A stretch of 64,000 nt of DNA from an uncultured Lachnospiraceae bacterium. GTDB lineage: Bacteria; Bacillota; Clostridia; Lachnospirales; Lachnospiraceae. Within the stretch, counting starts at the first letter, position 1. Each line of letters starts with the position of its first letter. This document shows, one piece after another, positions 33,437 through 40,282 of this stretch. The notes under the pieces were generated by a model, which worked only from the letters and a program-made list of their open reading frames with translations, ran no database searches and had not been told where the DNA came from. Location of the stretch: assembly GCA_934293575.1 (NCBI GenBank), contig CAKQYU010000006.1, positions 1 to 64,000 of the forward strand, written 5' to 3'. A program made the translations under genes and the position numbers.

Positions 33437-33643
33437 TTATTTACTATCTTCGATCCTTTTGTCAGCCAACTTCTCCATCTGAATCTTATATGTCATCAAA
33501 CGCAAAAGATACTGGGGAACCCTTCTATTTCCTAGTTCCCAATCTGTCTCCGTCATATATGGAATTTCAAAATACTCACAAAATTCTTTCCGGTTCATAC
33601 CGGTACTTTCTCTTAATTTTCTTAATTCTTCTCTCGCTTCCAT
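33437..33643 (-). CDS. Small helix-turn-helix protein
   Basis: A 68-residue single-domain DNA-binding protein. REELRKLRESTGMNRKEFCEYFEIPYMTE followed by WELGNRRVPQYLLRLM is the XRE-like pattern of a small family widespread in Lachnospiraceae accessory regions. A rather weak ribosome site (GGTGG) precedes the ATG. It may regulate neighbouring genes. It is isolated, with 180 bases to the next gene downstream. (Quoted in parts: RKLRESTGMNRKEF, FEIPYMTE, WELGNRRVP.). Confidence 0.6.
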   Translation of the reverse strand: MEAREELRKLRESTGMNRKEFCEYFEIPYMTETDWELGNRRVPQYLLRLMTYKIQMEKLADKRIEDSK

Positions 33644-33712
33644 AAATCCACCTCTTTATGCATTGCATAAATACATTATATATTCTTTCATCCACATGGT
33701 CAACAATTTGTC

Positions 33713-33744
33713 AAAAAAAATCTCGGTAAAAACCTTTACCGAGA
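33713..33744 (-). terminator. Strong rho-independent terminator
   Basis: A perfect 10-bp stem TCTCGGTAAA/TTTACCGAGA (33721-33730/33735-33744) with a 4-base loop and eight T residues on the minus strand. It would end transcripts from the gene at 33889-34356. The 144 bases between that gene and this hairpin hold nothing I can assign. Confidence 0.85.
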
Positions 33745-33888
33745 CTTACTATAAATCTATCATTATACTTAATACATAAAATAACACAAAGCTTCCTTAA
33801 CAGAAGGCACTTTTCCTCACACTCGACCTTACATAACCTTCTTCTTATCTTGGGATTTGTCTTTTTCTTCTCCACAGCAATCACGATT

Positions 33889-34356
33889 TTATGTTTTAGA
33901 ATCCTCTAAATAAACCATACATATATTAACATCTTTAGGGGAATAAAAAACCGGAATTTTCTTCTTCATAAATAATTCCCTGTCACTTTGAAGCATATTC
34001 TCTAACTCCGGTTCTATCCCTTCTTCGTAATCTCCATAATGCCCTATCGTGATGAGGCACTCATGTTCAATATTATCTTTTGCCTTAAATATAATATGAG
34101 CTTCTGTGTAGGGCTGGTCAAAATCATTCGTTAAAGTTACATCTTCGATGATTCCCTCGGCTAGATTCCATTTTATAATCATGAAAAATCGATTGACCAA
34201 ATAGATGATAGGAATAATGGTAAAGAGAGCGACTAAAAAAAGCCATCTATTAAAAAGTCCGGCAATGATTCCGGAGATAGCCATTATAATCACCGCAATC
34301 ATACACCTTTTAAATGTCCGTTTTAATACTTTACTTTTATATTTATGTTCATTCAT
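33889..34356 (-). CDS. Two-helix membrane protein of unknown function
   Basis: A 155-residue protein: a lysine-rich N-terminus, two membrane helices (about 18-36 and 41-58) and a soluble beta-rich C-terminal domain (AHIIFKAKDNIEHECLI...). The layout resembles DUF3592-like membrane proteins and some toxin-immunity proteins, but the family is not certain. A 40-bp regulatory repeat shared with the HTH-nuclease gene lies about 100 bases upstream, which suggests shared control. Confidence 0.5.
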   Translation of the reverse strand: MNEHKYKSKVLKRTFKRCMIAVIIMAISGIIAGLFNRWLFLVALFTIIPIIYLVNRFFMIIKWNLAEGIIEDVTLTNDFDQPYTEAHIIFKAKDNIEHECLITIGHYGDYEEGIEPELENMLQSDRELFMKKKIPVFYSPKDVNICMVYLEDSKT

Positions 34357-34458
34357 TATCTTTCATCTTTCCTTACAATTTCACCATCACGTCAAATAGA
34401 GATTTTTTCATTCATTAAATCAATTTTCTATACCTATAAAACCTTAATCAGTATTCCT

Positions 34459-34498
34459 ATCCCTTTTACATTTCCTTATTTTCGGATATCGTATCATG
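34459..34498 (-). repeat. 40-bp regulatory repeat, copy A
   Basis: A 40-bp segment that matches 36680-36719 with three mismatches. It contains a TCCT-N6-CGGA element, a degenerate form of the perfect TCCG-N6-CGGA palindrome in copy B, and a TACGAT box where copy B has TACAAT. It sits upstream of the 33889-34356 gene. Confidence 0.75.
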
Positions 34499-34595
34499 AA
34501 CAACTAAATTTCACAGTAATTAGTATTACATTGATTCAGTTTTCAAATATGTATGATCAGAAATCAACCTTTTCCCGAAGCATTCATTTTATTGG

Positions 34596-35567
34596 CTATA
34601 TTACAGTCTCATTTTCTTTATGCTCGTTTACCAAAAGATTTTCTATCAAATCTTCACCAATTTTGTAAGTGGATAATTTATCGATTGCCATTTGAACCTG
34701 AAACTCATTTAATTCTATCTCAACATCGTGAATGTTTCCGCTTCTTGGCAGTCTGACATGGATAACTGCAAAATGCTGATACTCCTCCGTATTATAAATT
34801 CCATCCTCATACTTCTTAAGCCGTACTATTTTTCTTGATATTCCCTCTACCAATCGGTAATCTATTGCATATATTTTTTTCTCTGTAAATCCATGTAAAT
34901 GTGTGGTTCCAAATGCTAACGCATTTGTTTTATAGATAAGCATCTGACTTTTTAAATATGACGATTCAAGCTCCTCATAATCAATATCACCCTTCAACCA
35001 CTTCCGTACCGGCATTCCTATATACAATGAAAACTCCAGCCAAAACAGGAATCCGAACAGGCAAAGTCCTATGATAGCCATACCATAGCGCCCTAAAGGA
35101 ATAAGACACAGGGTACAAAATATTAGGAACAATGGCAGTATCATTTTGACAAGATATTCCCGTCTTTGAAATCTTTTTAACAAATCCTGTTTCATACTTT
35201 GATATTTAGGTTTCTCAAAAGGATGCTCATTAAGATAGGCTACATATTTCTCATGCCACTCAGGGCTTTCAAAATAGCTGCCATTCATATATTGCGCTTT
35301 CGTCTCATCAGCTTTCATATCTGCTTTGCTTTCCTTACAATATGCATAAATAAAATACAAAATGAGCATCGGGCAAACCGTACATGCCATACATTTTCCA
35401 GCCGTATCTCCTCTGACAAAAAACAGAAATAATCCCATAAGTACTGCAAAAACAATATACACAACCAATGATTTCTTGGTCATAGCAAATGGGAATTTGT
35501 CATTTTTCCCTGCTAAAAACACAGGTACATATTCTCTAAAAAATCCCGTTAATCCGCATAAACTCAA
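34596..35567 (-). CDS. Four-helix membrane protein of unknown function
   Basis: A 323-residue protein with membrane helices near residues 33-50, 58-74, 139-156 and 162-180 and a soluble C-terminal domain with alternating strands. A TTG start is used here; the first ATG (35483) gives 295 residues. The open frame runs further upstream without a start codon to a TAA, so the 5' end may be truncated. Family unknown. A cysteine pair CMACTVC lies in the second helix. It belongs to the decayed toxin-immunity neighbourhood. Confidence 0.5.
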   Translation of the reverse strand: MSLCGLTGFFREYVPVFLAGKNDKFPFAMTKKSLVVYIVFAVLMGLFLFFVRGDTAGKCMACTVCPMLILYFIYAYCKESKADMKADETKAQYMNGSYFESPEWHEKYVAYLNEHPFEKPKYQSMKQDLLKRFQRREYLVKMILPLFLIFCTLCLIPLGRYGMAIIGLCLFGFLFWLEFSLYIGMPVRKWLKGDIDYEELESSYLKSQMLIYKTNALAFGTTHLHGFTEKKIYAIDYRLVEGISRKIVRLKKYEDGIYNTEEYQHFAVIHVRLPRSGNIHDVEIELNEFQVQMAIDKLSTYKIGEDLIENLLVNEHKENETVI

Positions 35568-35625
35568 GGTTTCTTCGACAGAAGACAGATAGTTTCTACA
35601 TGCATTGAAACCTTACTTCGTATTA

Positions 35626-35645
35626 ACATTCGCGCGCGCGAATGT
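35626..35645. repeat. 20-bp perfect palindrome with a CG alternating core
   Basis: ACATTCGCGC followed by GCGCGAATGT: a fully self-complementary 20-mer whose centre is ten alternating C/G bases, inside very AT-rich DNA. Confidence 0.9.
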
Positions 35646-35725
35646 GTAATTATAATTTTTACACCCTTTGACTCAGATGATAAAAAATTGCACCATTCCA
35701 GCGGACAGTTTTTCGAATATTTGGA

Positions 35726-35754
35726 TTGACAAATAACACATCATATAGTATCAT
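35726..35754 (+). promoter_or_regulatory. Strong plus-strand promoter facing an antisense gene
   Basis: TTGACA (35726-35731), a 17-base spacer and TATCAT (35749-35754) on the plus strand. It points into the 3' end of the minus-strand HTH-nuclease gene, so a transcript would be antisense to it. Confidence 0.55.
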
Positions 35755-36671
35755 CATTTCGAAAAGGAAATGGGTTTTTTGTCTGGTAAGCGATTATTCG
35801 CTGAGAGAGTTGCTCGTTTCTTTTTTATGTCTATAATATCATATAGATACAATTTTCCATCATTTGAATGACGCACAAGCAAAGATGCATGAAAAATATT
35901 GTATCTTTCTAATTCACATTTATCATTATAAACCGGAAGTGCAAATTGCGAATCATATCGATACCAACCATATTTTGCATCTCTTTTATGTTTATCTTCT
36001 TGATTTTTTCTAAAATGTTTTCCAATTGCAATCTCTATAAGTTCTGGAATCCCTGTTGCAGCATTTGCTTTAGCTTTAGCATTAGTTCCTTTTATACCAT
36101 TGGTATACTTTGACCCACTATATTCTTTGGGCAAATCCGAGCCTATATAGATTGCATCTTTGGTTGCAGCAATCGTATAAAATTCCCCAATGTACTCTTT
36201 TAAATATTCTCTAACATCCTTCCAATTAACAGAACGCTTTCCCTTAAATCTAATATCATTAATCACAACAATATTATTGCCATCAATATCTTGAATAACA
36301 GATACATTTCTTTTATTTTCTTTTGCAGCATTATCTTCATTGATTTGTTTACATATTTCTACTAGCTCAAAATATCTTAATAATATTCTCTTCGTTTCAT
36401 GATCTGACTTTCTGAATACTTCAATCATATGTTTTTCATCAAACATATAATCCGTCTGCACAGTCTTTTCTTCTACCTCATCACAAAGTAAATCCACAAG
36501 CGACATATCAAGTGCCTTGCAAATTGCAACCAGCTTGTCTGCCTGTGGATTAATCTTTTTCTTACGCCAATCGCTTATCGTACTGGTTGCAATGCCGGTT
36601 CTACGCGATAATTCAATCTGACTCATATGTAGTTCTTCAAGTCTATCAAAGATTCTTTCATATATGTTCAT
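35754..36671 (-). CDS. XRE regulator fused to a nuclease-like (PBECR-type) domain
   Basis: A 305-residue protein. Residues ~5-62 are an XRE helix-turn-helix (MSQIELSRRTGIATSTISDW). After a linker, residues ~130-300 resemble the phage Barnase-EndoU-ColicinE5/D-RelE-like (PBECR) nuclease domains of phage and polymorphic toxins: VREYLKEYIGEFYTIAATKD, SKYTNGIKGTNAKAKANAA, GWYRYDSQFALPVY and LYLYDIIDIKK. The fusion would be a toxin that carries its own repressor. The perfect TCCG-N6-CGGA palindrome in its promoter is a likely autoregulatory operator. The nuclease assignment is from remembered motifs and moderate. Confidence 0.6.
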   Translation of the reverse strand: MNIYERIFDRLEELHMSQIELSRRTGIATSTISDWRKKKINPQADKLVAICKALDMSLVDLLCDEVEEKTVQTDYMFDEKHMIEVFRKSDHETKRILLRYFELVEICKQINEDNAAKENKRNVSVIQDIDGNNIVVINDIRFKGKRSVNWKDVREYLKEYIGEFYTIAATKDAIYIGSDLPKEYSGSKYTNGIKGTNAKAKANAATGIPELIEIAIGKHFRKNQEDKHKRDAKYGWYRYDSQFALPVYNDKCELERYNIFHASLLVRHSNDGKLYLYDIIDIKKKRATLSANNRLPDKKPISFSK

Positions 36672-36679
36672 AGTTCAAT

Positions 36680-36719
36680 ATCCCTTTTGCATTTCCGTAT
36701 TTTCGGATATTGTATCATG
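36680..36719 (-). promoter_or_regulatory. Promoter/operator of the HTH-nuclease gene; repeat copy B
   Basis: On the minus strand a TACAAT -10 box is followed by TCCG-TATTTT-CGGA (36694-36707), a 4-6-4 palindrome where transcription should start. The same 40-bp segment occurs at 34459-34498. GGGAT serves as ribosome site nine bases before the ATG. Confidence 0.6.
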
Positions 36720-36827
36720 CAATTATTTAACAATCGAGTTAAAGAACTATTTCAGTCTAGTGACATAGTAAACGTAGCTTACGAGTTTAAGGCTTATAGC
36801 ACTGCACTAAAAGATAACAAATTACAT

Positions 36828-37268
36828 TTATTCCTCACATGGCTCATTTGCCCAGAAATCTTTAACAGCAACCTGAACACATGTAATAAATATTTGCTCG
36901 TCATCATCATAATCAAAGTTAAGTCCAAATCCTAATTCATTACTGATGAAACCCTCTTCATCCTCTTCAATACTAGGATCCTGAGCCTTAATCATTTCCA
37001 ATATATCCTCGTAGAACAGTTCTGAATTAAGACATTTACCTAGCAAAGTCAACAGTTCAGGTGATGTACACAAAATAAAGGATACTCTTAAATCATCATC
37101 ATACATAATCTGAAAATCATCATTACAATCATAAATAACTTCTTTTTTATATCCATACGGAGTATCTTTCCATTCTTCAAGCTCTGTTATAAGCTCATTT
37201 ACCTTGTTCCTGTCCATTCCTAATTGAATTTGTCCAATAGATAATCCAGGTTTTATCTCGTAACTCAT
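36828..37268 (-). CDS. Acidic immunity-like protein
   Basis: A 146-residue very acidic soluble protein starting at MSYEIKPGLSIG (GGAGGTG before the ATG at 37268; six upstream codons ignored). The opening KPGLSIGQIQLGMDRNKVNE resembles immunity proteins with a KPGxxIGxIxLGM start found downstream of polymorphic toxins; it ends in an acidic stretch. It is upstream of the HTH-nuclease gene and could be its partner, but each has its own promoter region. Confidence 0.5.
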   Translation of the reverse strand: MSYEIKPGLSIGQIQLGMDRNKVNELITELEEWKDTPYGYKKEVIYDCNDDFQIMYDDDLRVSFILCTSPELLTLLGKCLNSELFYEDILEMIKAQDPSIEEDEEGFISNELGFGLNFDYDDDEQIFITCVQVAVKDFWANEPCEE

Positions 37269-37332
37269 ATTCACCTCCAACGGCATAAGAATTCAATTGT
37301 TTATTTCATTTAATTAGATTTTATCTCTATTT

Positions 37333-37417
37333 AGGGGTGCAACTATTCGCGGACAACCATTTTTTGCCGATACAATCCCGGCGCACGTCAAAAGTCCCAG
37401 CAAATTTTTGCACCCCT
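37333..37417. repeat. Inverted repeat near the element's left end
   Basis: AGGGGTGCAA (37333-37342) and TTGCACCCCT (37408-37417) are a 10-bp perfect inverted repeat 65 bases apart. It lies where the recombinase end of the element is expected and may mark the attachment region or a structured RNA. The remaining gap up to 37535 shows nothing else clear. Confidence 0.5.
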
Positions 37418-37535
37418 CTATAAAAATCAATATCAATTACACATTTTAACCAAGTTAAAACACAGTCACATCTATGCAGAAATTGCCCTGCAAACCGATT
37501 AGTTAGCGGCTTTTCGGCTTAGCAAGCAAACAGTC

Positions 37536-37694
37536 TCACAATGTGTCGGGTTCTGAAGAAGAATACAATTCTTCAGTAGTGTCTGATGAAGAAGAACACA
37601 ATTCCTCTCCACACTCCGAACCACATAATTCCTGTCTCATATCGTCTAATTTCATCTCATCACTAACATTCAATAAGTCTGTCTGATTAGCCAT
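37536..37694 (-). CDS. Small Cys/Ser/Glu-rich peptide
   Basis: A 52-residue peptide with GGAGGG seven bases before its ATG. The N-terminal ~22 residues are leader-like (MANQTDLLNVSDEMKLDD), followed by CGSECGEELCSSSSDTTEEL and a second half-repeat EELYSSSEPDTL. The unit EEL-C/Y-SSS-x-x-D/P occurs twice at a 14-residue distance. Three cysteines and many serines and threonines fit a precursor of a ribosomally made, modified peptide, but no modifying enzyme is nearby. It follows the recombinase gene on the same strand, separated by a hairpin. Confidence 0.5.
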   Translation of the reverse strand: MANQTDLLNVSDEMKLDDMRQELCGSECGEELCSSSSDTTEELYSSSEPDTL

Positions 37695-37727
37695 AATCAA
37701 GCCCTCCTTATGAATGTTTTTTATATC

Positions 37728-37763
37728 AAGGCACCTGCTACTTATGAAAGTAACAGATGCCTT
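37728..37763 (-). terminator. Hairpin after the recombinase gene
   Basis: On the minus strand GGCATCTGTTACTT pairs along 14 positions (G-T allowed) with AAGTAGCAGGTGCC; the following bases are AT-rich but not a pure T run. It could end or weaken transcription before the small peptide gene. Confidence 0.5.
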
Positions 37764-37789
37764 GCTACCTTAAATCAGTATACCACAAT

Positions 37790-39502
37790 CTACGCTGACT
37801 GTATTGTACTTTTTTCTGCTTTAAACCAATCCTTCGCATTAGGAATAACGCTGTTACCATTCCCCTTCATAACAAAAGTCAGCTTAAACGGGTCCACGGT
37901 TCCGTCATCGTTCGTTTCACCCACGATAACCTTATCCACAATGCTTTCAAATACAACTCTGTCAAACTCCTCCAGAATATTGCCATCGGAAAGTGCTTTT
38001 TTCAGGGATGCCATTCTCTTACCCACATCCTTCTGATTGAAAACATTCGCCTGCAAAATCTCAATGTTTTCCCTGGACTTCTGTATTTTTACGGAAAGGT
38101 CTTCATACTTTTCATCGTATGCTTCCTTGGAAATGCCTTCGTCCAGATACAAGTCGGTAAGTTTCTTTCGACGCTGTTCCAGATTCTTCAAAGCCTTCTG
38201 TTCTTTTTTTAGTCTGCCAATATCCTCATTATTGGTGCCAATATCCTCATTATTGGTGCTAATATCCTCAATAACACCAACAACAGAATCTATCACATCA
38301 TCGAAGCTTCCTGCCAGCAGCTTGTAAGCTTCAAGAAAAGCATTTTCCAAAATGGACTCATGCACAGACTTACTGTTAGGACAGTTATGCTTGCCCTTAT
38401 TGGCGGCATTTCTGCAATACCAGACCGGAGTTTCGTATTTGGAACTGCTGTGAAGGGTACGCCTTGTTAGTTTCGTACCGCAGAATCCGCACTCGCACAT
38501 ACTGGAAAGTGCATATTTCTTGGTGTACTTTTCTCTCTTGCCGTCTGCCTTTTTATCGGTCTTACGGTTACGGGACAGGCGAATCTCCTTTGCCTGCTCC
38601 CACACTTCCCTGCTCACAATAGGCTCATGGTGATCACGAACATAATACTGCTCCTCTTCCCCGAAATTCTCAATGCGCCTCTTGGATATCGGGTCTGTGG
38701 TAATGGTTTTCTGCAACAGCAAATCTCCCTTGTACTTTTCGTTCTTGATAATGCCACGAATACCGCTGTCAGTCCACTTCACCTCACCCTTTTTGTTTAC
38801 CTTGCCAAGTGCCTCCAGCTTATTTGCAATGGTATAAGTACCATAGCCCTGCAAATACAGTTCAAAAATCAGTCGCACTGTTTCTGCTTCCGCTTCATTT
38901 ACGGTAATGGTCTTGCCCTCCGGATGATAGTCATAGCCAAGGCACCCATTGAAGCCCATAAGTTCTCCACGTTTCATCTTCATCTTAATGCCCAGCTTAA
39001 CATTCTTGGATGTGGATTCCACTTCGTTCTGAGCCAGCGTTCCCATAAGAGTAAGCATCATTTCTCCCTGCTCTGTCATGGTATTGATATTTTCCTTTTC
39101 AAAAATCACTGCAATCCCTCTTTCCTTTAAAAGACGCACATACTGAAGAATATCCACCGTATTTCTGGAAAATCGGGATACGGATTTCGTCATAATCACA
39201 TCAATCTTTCCATCCATACAATCCTGAATCATACGCTGAAACTGCTCACGCTTATCTACCTTTGTTCCGGTAATGGCTTCATCCGCATAAATGCCAACCA
39301 TAACCCAGTCCCGGTTCTCCGATATCTTCTCCTGATAATACTTCTTCTGGGACTGAAAACTCTCAAGCTGCTCCTCGTCATCCGTACTTACACGCACATA
39401 CGCCGCAATCCTCTGTCTTGTGATAACAAGTGGCTTGCCCTCATAATCTCTCTTACGAAGAATGGGACCCTCCACCGCTTTAATTACTTCTACTTCTGCC
39501 AT
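37790..39502 (-). CDS. Large serine recombinase of the second element
   Basis: A 570-residue serine recombinase. The resolvase domain (residues ~30-170) has the catalytic serine in YVRVSTDDEEQLESF and SRFSRNTVDILQYV; the recombinase domain follows (FNGCLGYDYHPEG..., ~180-290), then a zinc ribbon (CGFCGTKL with a distant Cys pair) and a coiled coil. Inside the coiled coil three near-copies of a 7-residue unit (EDISTNN, EDIGTNN, EDIG) reflect 21-bp DNA repeats. It probably integrates and excises the 21-kb element. AAGGAGG precedes the ATG. A small SHOCT-like gene lies upstream. Confidence 0.9.
   Translation of the reverse strand: MAEVEVIKAVEGPILRKRDYEGKPLVITRQRIAAYVRVSTDDEEQLESFQSQKKYYQEKISENRDWVMVGIYADEAITGTKVDKREQFQRMIQDCMDGKIDVIMTKSVSRFSRNTVDILQYVRLLKERGIAVIFEKENINTMTEQGEMMLTLMGTLAQNEVESTSKNVKLGIKMKMKRGELMGFNGCLGYDYHPEGKTITVNEAEAETVRLIFELYLQGYGTYTIANKLEALGKVNKKGEVKWTDSGIRGIIKNEKYKGDLLLQKTITTDPISKRRIENFGEEEQYYVRDHHEPIVSREVWEQAKEIRLSRNRKTDKKADGKREKYTKKYALSSMCECGFCGTKLTRRTLHSSSKYETPVWYCRNAANKGKHNCPNSKSVHESILENAFLEAYKLLAGSFDDVIDSVVGVIEDISTNNEDIGTNNEDIGRLKKEQKALKNLEQRRKKLTDLYLDEGISKEAYDEKYEDLSVKIQKSRENIEILQANVFNQKDVGKRMASLKKALSDGNILEEFDRVVFESIVDKVIVGETNDDGTVDPFKLTFVMKGNGNSVIPNAKDWFKAEKSTIQSA
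38217..38278 (-). repeat. 21-bp tandem repeat inside the recombinase gene
   Basis: CCAATATCCTCATTATTGGT(G) is present at 38217-38237 and 38238-38258, and a third diverged unit follows. It is in frame (seven codons), so copy number changes would lengthen the coiled coil without breaking the gene. Confidence 0.85.
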
Positions 39503-39622
39503 AATAAAAATCCTCCTTAAATTGAAATCTTTTGCCTTGTGCTACCCTTCGCACCAAGCATACTAAAAAATGAAAATGTGAACGAATGTATGAAAATATT
39601 TTTTCGCACATCCATAAAGCAA

Positions 39623-39662
39623 AAGAGCCTGCATATGCATTTCACGCATACACAGACTCTTC
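39623..39662 (-). terminator. Terminator after the SHOCT-like gene
   Basis: On the minus strand a 16-position stem (AAGAGTCTGTGTATGC against GCATATGCAGGCTCTT, G-T pairs allowed) is followed by TTTTGCTTT. It lies between the SHOCT-like gene and the recombinase gene. Confidence 0.7.
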
Positions 39663-39690
39663 TTAACCCACCCAATACAGCTTATGGTTA

Positions 39691-39882
39691 CTAGGCAACC
39701 CTGTTTCCTGCACCGGTTTTGAAATATTTAGACTCCAGCATATGATACGAACTCATAATCTTATTCTTTGCCAGAATATACTCATTCTCTGAAATTAAGC
39801 CAAGATGAACCAGCCTTCTAAGCACAGCCATCTTCTTGCTAAATTCCAGACACTTTTTTGCATCCATCTGATACCACTCCAT
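39691..39882 (-). CDS. Small SHOCT-like protein
   Basis: A 63-residue protein starting at MEWYQMDAKKCLEFSKKM (AGGAGG before the ATG at 39882; 15 upstream codons ignored). LRRLVHLGLISENEYILAK is the short helix pair of SHOCT-type domains, which end many regulatory or membrane-associated proteins. Small proteins of this kind accompany serine recombinases in Clostridial elements and may act as recombination directionality or regulatory factors; that role is inferred. Confidence 0.6.
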   Translation of the reverse strand: MEWYQMDAKKCLEFSKKMAVLRRLVHLGLISENEYILAKNKIMSSYHMLESKYFKTGAGNRVA

Positions 39883-39922
39883 AGCAAATCCTCCTCTCAT
39901 TTTCTTCCTCTTATTAGACCAG

Positions 39923-39982
39923 AACATATTTTCGAAAGTTCTACAAATACATATAGAACATCTATTCGAAATATGTTATACT
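39923..39982 (+). promoter_or_regulatory. Double dyad and promoter between divergent genes
   Basis: An outer inverted repeat AACATATTTTCGAA/TTCGAAATATGTT (39923-39936/39965-39977, one base offset) encloses GTTCTA/TAGAAC (39938-39943/39954-39959). TATACT (39977-39982) is a good -10 box; its -35 position is inside the dyad (TAGAAC). GAACATATTTTC and GAACATCTATTC are each one base from the LexA-type GAAC-N4-GTTC of Firmicutes. Confidence 0.55.
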
Positions 39983-40073
39983 GATTACAAAAATCAGCTC
40001 GCACTTTGAGTAATACTTTTTCTTTCAAAAGGATTACTCCCTCACCTATAGGAGATTTAGGAGGGGTTTTGCG

Positions 40074-40227
40074 GAAGTGTTTTTGAAAAAACTTCAGAGT
40101 CCATGCAGATTTATTAAAAATAGGCTGTTCAAGCTTGCTTGATAAAGACTATTTTTATAAATCTATATGGCGAGAAGCCATACAAAGGAACCGAAGGTTC
40201 CTGGCAAAAGGAAAGCTTCGAAGAAGC
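40074..40227 (+). ncRNA. Candidate structured RNA with six hairpins
   Basis: Six stems lie in 154 bases: GAAGT..ACTTC (40074-40095); a 16-bp arm AGATTTATTAAAAATAG/CTATTTTTATAAATCT (40107-40123/40149-40164) enclosing TCAAGC/GCTTGA (40129-40142); TATGGC/GCCATA with a purine loop (40166-40182); GGAACC-gaa-GGTTCC (40187-40201); GCTTC-gaa-GAAGC (40215-40227). It lies after a promoter and before a 312-residue gene with only a weak ribosome site. I cannot match it to a known RNA class. Confidence 0.5.
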
Positions 40228-40282
40228 GATTTTGCGAATGATGGACTCGGACTAATATGCATAAGGCAGGTTTTACGAATAA

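Noticed and set aside
33370..33645. 91-residue plus-strand frame
   Set aside because: Lies over the minus-strand helix-turn-helix gene; serine-rich low-complexity reading and no good ribosome site.
40167..40241. 24-residue basic peptide (MARSHTKEPKVPGKRK...) and a 21-residue peptide upstream, inside the hairpin region
   Set aside because: The first has no ribosome site and both are fully explained by the hairpin sequences; kept only as part of the RNA candidate.
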